DNA of 64,000 nucleotides from assembly GCF_037038585.1 (NCBI RefSeq), contig NC_092560.1, forward strand, positions 85,731,549 to 85,795,548. The letters run 5' to 3'. This stretch comes from Patagioenas fasciata (taxonomy: Eukaryota > Chordata > Aves > Columbiformes > Columbidae). Of this stretch, positions 58,141 to 64,000 are shown piece after piece (position 1 is the first letter of the stretch; each line of letters opens with the position of its first letter). The notes beneath the pieces are model-generated. The model was not told the DNA's origin and searched no databases. It worked only from the letters and a program-made list of their open reading frames with translations. Made by a program: the position numbers and the translations under genes.

Positions 58141-60420
58141 CGTGGCAGTCCAAAGCAAGGGCGGGCAGGCGGGCGAGCGGCCCAGGTAAGGGAGGGGGAG
58201 GCGGGCCCGTCCGCGGGCAGGCTGTGCTTCCGGGCAGCGTCCGAGCGGGTGCCTTTGTTTTTGCAGGTGCCGCAGACGAGCTCGGAGGAGCGAAGCCGCA
58301 CGCCGACCAGCAGCAGCCGAGAAGGTGAGGCGGCGGTGGGAGTTGAGGAGCCCAGTGTCGCGTGGTGACTCGGTTCAGCGTTTCTTTCTTATTTTGCAGG
58401 CCCCTTTTGGGCCCTTTGGGCTTGGAGGAGCGTTTTCGGTGAGCTGGGGTAGGGGCTCAGAAGAGCATGGGGCTGGGGACTCACTCCAAGCGCTACGGTT
58501 CTTTTGTTTCTCGCTGTCTTAGGCGTCACGAGCGATGCGGGTTTCTGACTGCGCCCGAGGCACCACACGCTGAGCGGAACGCCGTGGAACTTAGCAGGAG
58601 GTGGGTGCTGCGGAAGGGGTCGGCGTTCACCCCGCGATAGTGTGTGCTGGCACGGCTCGGTGAGCGTGTGTTTTCTCGTGTTACTGTAGATGTTGAAGAG
58701 GAACCCGGCGATGCGGGGAGATCCCTGTTAGCGCACGTGGCGTTTTCTCTGTTGAAGATGGATTCGGTCCCTTGGCCCTCTTAAAGATAAGTGGAGGCAC
58801 GGGGGCTGGGAAGAGGCTGGGAATCGCAGGGAGGGGGGTAAAGTTCTGATAAGGGAAAGGGCCGTCCAGGAAAAGTCCCCTTTGGGTGGGTAAAGGGCCC
58901 AGGGAATTTACAGTGCGATACCAGCATGTGCCGGGCAGGGCAGCTCCAGCCTCTGTGTGTGGTGTTGTGTAGCTCGGGAAGCCTGCCTTGCGCCTCTCAG
59001 ACGATCCTGGGGTCTCGTTGTGCTCGAGGGGCCCAAGAGGCATCTCGGGTGCCATCCTGGGATCTGGAATGCTGGTCCTAATTGGCATAGTGCCAATCGG
59101 GTGCTGGATTCTTGTATCAGCCGCAGAAAGCGTGGATGGTTCTTGCATTTTGGGTGTTTCTGGTCAGTTGTGATTTATGGTGTCATTCTGGGCTGCATCA
59201 GCAGCTCTGCTCTCTACCCGTCCAGTGTAAGGGACTGGCACTTCAAGATGTTGGGAAGAAGTTCTTAGGTCGTGCCGCCGTCTCTGTGTGTTTGCGCCAG
59301 TGCTGCTGTCTTGTAAGGGGCCGTGACGTTTGGCTCCTTTTTTTTCTGGGATTGTGATAGAGGCTCCTCGCCTTACTAATTGGGTGTAATAATTGGGTGC
59401 TGGTTTTCTTGTATCAGCAGACGAAAGCGTGGACGGTTCTTGTGCCTTGGAAGTCGCTGGTCAGTTGTGTTTTCTGGTATCGCTGAGGGCTGCGTCGGCA
59501 GCTCTGCTCTCTACCTATCCAGTCTCAGGGACTGGCACTTCAAGATGCTGGGAAGAAGTTATTAGTTCTTGCAGCAGCTTCTTGTGTTTGCGCTGTCTCT
59601 GTGTGTTTGCGCCAGTGCCGCCGTCTCACAAGGGGCCAAGACGATTGGCTCAGTTTTATTGTGGGGTTGTAGTAGAGACTCCTTGCCTCACCACTGCCTC
59701 CCTGTAGGTTTTTGGACGGTGCCGTGTCTGCTTTTGGCGTCTTTGTTGTGGAGCGTTTTTTGGTGGCGTTTCCGTCGTGTTGTCTATTGCGTTCTGTGGA
59801 GCGTCTGTCTGCACGTGCGCACAGTTGGCTGAGAGCTGCTCTGCCCGGAGGTTTGGAGTCTGGGGTGGATGCACTGAGCTGTAGGAGTCCACGGTTAATC
59901 TGTGGACGTGTTAAATTGTGTAGGCAAAGGCTGTGCAGTCATCTGGGAAGGAGTAGCCGTGGGCAGTGGCGGGGACAGTCCCTTCCCCAGTGTTTTAGGG
60001 ACGCAATTCGAGCTTCTGATGGGATTCCTGAATAGAAAGCAGACCTGTGGAATGGTCAAGCTGTAGATGAGCTCCTGGGTGACTTGTTGAATAACGTGAT
60101 TTCAGATGCAGAGGGACAACTTGGCACGAAAAAGCCATGGAAGAGGCGAGCAGAGCGCCGTCAGCAGGAGGCTTTTAAGTGCACCATCAGAATTGGAGCG
60201 AAATTCCACTTGACGTTGCTGCTGTCGGTCTTGGCTTTCACTGGTTTCCCCACGGCTCCCTAATGTTCGGGAGTTCAGAGTGGGCATTTTATTTCCCCAA
60301 GGAGAGGCTATGCTTAAAAATGAGTTTGTTTCCTCAAAGAAGTGCAAGTCCGTTTGTGTAACCCGAGCCTAGTCAGGTTGTGTTTTACGGGCGGTAGCTG
60401 AACCTCTTTCTGGTCAACAG
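58141..60420 (+). repeat. 2.28-kb unit 11
   Basis: Carries the CGCGATAG stop variant (~58,640) also seen in units 2 and 12; CAATTCGAGC at ~60,006 is shared with unit 12; a private CATTTTATTTCC lies at ~60,286. Confidence 0.95.
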
Positions 60421-62700
60421 CGTGGCAGTCCAAAGCAAGGGCGGGCAGGCGGGCGAGCGGCCCAGGTAAGGGCGGGGGAGGCGGGCCCGTCCGCGGGCAG
60501 GCTGTGCTTCCGGGCAGCGTCCGAGCGGGTGCCTTTGTTTTTGCAGGTGCCGCAGACGAGCTCGGAGGAGCGAAGCCGCACGCCGACCAGCAGCAGCCGA
60601 GAAGGTGAGGCGGCGGTGGGAGTTGAGGAGCCCAGTGTCGCGTGGTGACTCGGTTCAGCGATTCTTTCTTATTTTGCAGGCCCCTTTTGGGCCCTTTGGG
60701 CTTGGAGGAGCGTTTTCGGTGAGCTGGGGTAGGGGCTCAGAAGAGCATGGGGCTGGGGACTCACTCCAAGCGCTACGGTTCTTTTGTTTCTCGCTGTCTT
60801 AGGCGTCACGAGCGATGCGGGTTTCTGACTGCGCCCGAGGCACCACACGCTGAGCGGAACGCCGTGGAACTTAGCAGGAGGTGGGTGCTGCGGAAGGGGT
60901 CGGCGTTCACCCCGCGATAGTGTGTGCTGGCACGGCTCGGTGAGCGTGTGTTTTCTCGTGTTACTGTAGATGTTGAAGAGGAACCCGGCGATGCGGGGAG
61001 ATCCCTGTTAGCGCACGTGGCGTTTTCTCTGTTGAAGATGGATTCGGTCCCTTGGCCCTCTTAAAGATAAGTGGAGGCACGGGGGCTGGGAAGAGGCTGG
61101 GAATCGCAGGGAGGGGGGTAAAGTTCTGATAAGGGAAAGGGCCGTCCAGGAAAAGTCCCCTTTGGGTGGGTAAAGGGCCCAGGGAATTTACAGTGCGATA
61201 CCAGCATGTGCCGGGCAGGGCAGCTCCAGCCTCTGTGTGTGGTGTTGTGTAGCTCGGGAAGCCTGCCTTGCGCCTCTCAGACGATCCTGGGGTCTCGTTG
61301 TGCTCGAGGGGCCCAAGAGGCATCTCGGGTGCCATCCTGGGATCTGGAATGCTGGTCCTAATTGGCATAGTGCCAATCGGGTGCTGGATTCTTGTATCAG
61401 CAGCAGAAAGCGTGGATGGTTCTTGCATTTTGGGTGTTTCTGGTCAGTTGTGATTTATGGTGTCATTCTGGCCTGCATCAGCAGCTCTGCTCTCTACCCG
61501 TCCAGTGTAAGGGACTGGCACTTCAAGATGTTGGGAAGAAGTTCTTAGGTCGTGCCGCCGTCTCCGTGTGTTTGCGCCAGTGCTGCTGTCTTGTAAGGGG
61601 CCGTGACGTTTGGCTCCTTTTTTTTCTGGGATTGTGATAGAGGCTCCTCGCCTTACTAATTGGGTGTAATAATTGGGTGCTGGTTTTCTTGTATCAGCAG
61701 ACGAAAGCGTGGACGGTTCTTGTGCCTTGGAAGTCGCTGGTCAGTTGTGTGTTCTGGTATCGCTGAGGGCTGCGTTGGCAGCTCTTCTCTCTACCTATCC
61801 AGTCTCAGGGACTGGCACTTCAAGATGCTGGGAAGAAGTTATTAGTTCTTGCAGCAGCTTCTTGTGTTTGCGCTGTCTCTGTGTGTTTGCGCCAGTGCCG
61901 CCGTCTCACAAGGGGCCAAGACGATTGGCTCAGTTTTATTGTGGGGTTGTAGTAGAGACTCCTTGCCTCACCACTGCCTCCCTGTAGGTTTTTGGACGGT
62001 GCCGTGTCTGCTTTTGGCGTCTTTGTTGTGGAGCGTTTTTTGGTGGCGTTTCCGTCGTGTTGTCTATTGCGTTCTGTGGAGCGTCTGTCTGCACGTGCGC
62101 ACAGTTGGCTGAGAGCTGCTCTGCCCGGAGGTTTGGAGTCTGGGGTGGATGCACTGAGCTGTAGGAGTCCACGGTTAATCTGTGGACGTGTTAAATTGTG
62201 TAGGCAAAGGCTGTGCAGTCATCTGGGAAGGAGTAGCCGTGGGCAGTGGGGGGGACAGTCCCTTCCCCAGTGTTTTAGGGACGCAATTCGAGCTTCTGAT
62301 GGGATTCCTGAATAGAAAGCAGACCTGTGGAATGGTCAAGCTGTAGATGAGCTCCTGGGTGACTTGTTGAATAACGTGATTTCAGATGCAGAGGGACAAC
62401 TTGGCACGAAAAAGCCATGGAAGAGGCGAGCAGAGCGCCGTCAGCAGGAGGCTTTTAAGTGCACCATCAGAATTTGAGCGAAATTCCACTTGACGTTGCT
62501 GCTGTCGGTCTTGGCTTTCACTGGTTTCCCCACGGCTCCCTAATGTTCGGGAGTTCAGAGTGGGCATTTTTTTTCCCCAAGGAGAGGCTATGCTTAAAAA
62601 TGAGTTTGTTTCCTCAAAGAAGTGCAAGTCCGTTTGTGTAACCCGAGCCTAGTCAGGTTGTGTTTTACGGGCGGTAGCTGAACCTCTTTGTGGTCAACAG
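60421..62700 (+). repeat. 2.28-kb unit 12
   Basis: Mosaic: the CGCGATAG stop variant of units 2 and 11, the GTAAGGGCGG state of units 5 and 6, the ATCAGCAGCAG/CTGGCCTGC/GTGTGTTCTGG block of units 3 and 6, and CTCTTCTCTC as in unit 4. Confidence 0.95.
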
Positions 62701-64000
62701 CGTGGCAGTCCAAAGCAAGGGCGGGCAGGCGGGCGAGCGGCCCAGGTAAGGGAGGGGGAGGCGGGCCCGTCCGCGGGCAGGCTGTGCTTCCGGGCAGCGT
62801 CCGAGCGGGTGCCTTTGTTTTTGCAGGTGCCGCAGACGAGCTCGGAGGAGCGAAGCCGCACGTCGACCAGCAGCAGCCGAGAAGGTGAGGCGGCGGTGGG
62901 AGTTGAAAAGCCCAGTGTCGCGTGGTGACTCGGTTCAGCGTTTCTTTCTTATTTTGCAGGCCCCTTTTGGGCCCTTTGGGCTTGGAGGAGCGTTTTCGGT
63001 GAGCTGGGGTAGGGGCTCAGAAGAGCATGGGGCTGGGGACTCACTCCAAGCGCTACGGTTCTTTTGTTTCTCGCTGTCGTAGGCGTCACGAGCGATGCGG
63101 GTTTCTGACTGCGCCCGAGGCACCACACGCTGAGCGGAACGTCGTGGATCTTAGCAGGAGGTGGGTGCTGCGGAAGGGGTCGGCGTTCACCCCGCGATAC
63201 TGTGTGCTGGCACGGCTCGGTGAGCGTGTGTTTTCTTGTGTTACTGTAGATGTTGAGGAGGAACCCGGCGATGCGGGGAGATCCCTGTTAGCACACGTTG
63301 CGTTTTCTCTGTTGAAGATGGATTCGGTCCCTTGGCCCTCTTAAAGATAAGTGGAGGCACGGGGGCTGGGATAGAGGCTGGGAATCGCAGGGAGGGGGGT
63401 AAAGTTCTGATAAGGGAAAGGGCCGTCCAGGAAAAGTCCCCTTTGGGTGGGTAAAGGGCCCAGGGAATTTACAGTGCGATACCAGCATGTGCCGGGCAGG
63501 GCAGCTCCAGCCTCTGTGTGTGGTGTTGTGTAGCTCGGGAAGCCTGCCTTGCGCCTCTCAGACGATCCTGGGGTCTCGTTGTGCTCGAGGGGCCCAAGAG
63601 GCATCTCGGGTGCCATCCTGGGATCTGGAATGCTGGTCCTAATTGGCATAGTGCCAATCGGGTGCTGGATTCTTGTATCAGCAGCAGAAAGCGTGGATGG
63701 TTCTTGCATTTTGGGTGTTTCTGGTCAGTTGTGATTTATGGTGTCATTCTGGCCTGCATCAGCAGCTCTGCTCTCTACCCGTCCAGTGTAAGGGACTGGC
63801 ACTTCAAGATGTTGGGAAGAAGTTCTTAGGTCGTGCCGCCGTCTCTGTGTGTTTGCGCCAGTGCTGCTGTCTTGTAAGGGGCCGTGACGTTTGGCTCCTT
63901 TTTTTTCTGGGATTGTGATAGAGGCTCCTCGCCTTACTAATTGGGTGTAATAATTGGGTGCTGGTTTTCTTGTATCAGCAGACGAAAGCGTGGACGGTTC
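62701..64000 (+). repeat. 2.28-kb unit 13 (cut by the window end)
   Basis: First 1,300 bp of a further unit. It is more diverged than its neighbours: CACGTCGACC in exon b, CTGTCGTAGG before exon d (as in unit 7), GTCGTGGATC, TTTTCTTGTG and GTTGAGGAGG. Confidence 0.95.

Larger units (their letters stand above)
35342..64000 (+). repeat. 2.28-kb tandem array, 12 full units plus a partial one
   Basis: Units start (at the base after GGTCAACAG) at 35,342, 37,623, 39,903, 42,181, 44,461, 46,741, 49,021, 51,301, 53,581, 55,861, 58,141, 60,421 and 62,701. The period is 2,281, 2,280 and 2,278 for the first three and exactly 2,280 from then on. Copies differ by only a few substitutions each, and the array continues past the window end. 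Within the unit, GGGTGCTGG-TT-CTTGTATCAG starts a segment that is itself duplicated with a ~296-bp period. I saw no BamHI site (GGATCC) in the consensus unit; there is one XhoI site (CTCGAG). Confidence 0.98.

Noticed and set aside
35342-64000. Direct identification of the array as the chicken MHM repeat
   Set aside because: Only the unit size is similar; the published unit was defined by BamHI sites and no GGATCC is seen in the consensus here. A database comparison is required.

Overview
The window looks like vertebrate nuclear DNA, most likely from a bird. The evidence is a coding exon that clearly resembles neuropeptide FF receptor 2 (NPFFR2), many GT...AG splice-like signals, CpG-rich promoter-like islands with CCAAT boxes, a solo-LTR-like insert and GC-rich minisatellites of the kind common in avian microchromosomes and sex chromosomes. 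It starts exactly at a HindIII site, which would fit a BAC insert end. Bird, chicken and any chromosome assignment are inferences, not read from the sequence. No bacterial, plasmid, phage or CRISPR features are present.

Layout. (1) 1-23,522: a head-to-tail array of an 8,574/8,575-bp unit: two full copies and a third that is truncated and carries a 1,815-bp internal deletion. Each full unit holds, on the minus strand, the last coding exon of an NPFFR2-like GPCR (TM4-TM7 only) that runs across the HindIII unit boundary. On the plus strand it holds a candidate three-exon gene with compatible phases, a CCAAT/GC-box promoter-like island, a 269-bp internal duplication, pyrimidine-rich tracts and a T-run/CACGTG/A-run hairpin. 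(2) 23,523-31,200: single-copy sequence mixed with degenerate repeats: an AT-rich spacer, CACGCCC-box-rich DNA, a GC minisatellite, a strong NF-Y-type (ATTGG) promoter-like block with a TATA-like element, ~360-400-bp degenerate AT-rich repeats, an AT-rich low-complexity block, a CCGGCTGACCGCGCC minisatellite, a ~944-bp higher-order minisatellite, a short GC-rich exon-like block with a poly(A) signal, and a GCCTGACAGA-type minisatellite. (3) 31,201-35,341: two diverged, rearranged relatives of the next array's unit, one interrupted by a solo-LTR-like insert. (4) 35,342-64,000: a highly homogeneous array of a 2,280-bp unit (12 full copies plus a partial one), running off the window end.

The two arrays are linked. 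A ~210-225-bp module is shared, in the same orientation, by the 8.57-kb unit and every amplified 2.28-kb unit but is absent from the diverged relative at 33.3-35.3 kb. There it replaces a candidate splice donor and the sequence after it. The 2.28-kb unit keeps five splice-acceptor-like and four or more donor-like sites in every copy I checked but no convincing protein; a multi-exon non-coding transcript is the simplest reading. Copies are mosaics of a few variant states, which indicates ongoing gene conversion or unequal exchange. The window is best read as adjoining ampliconic repeat arrays with transcription potential rather than a conventional gene region.
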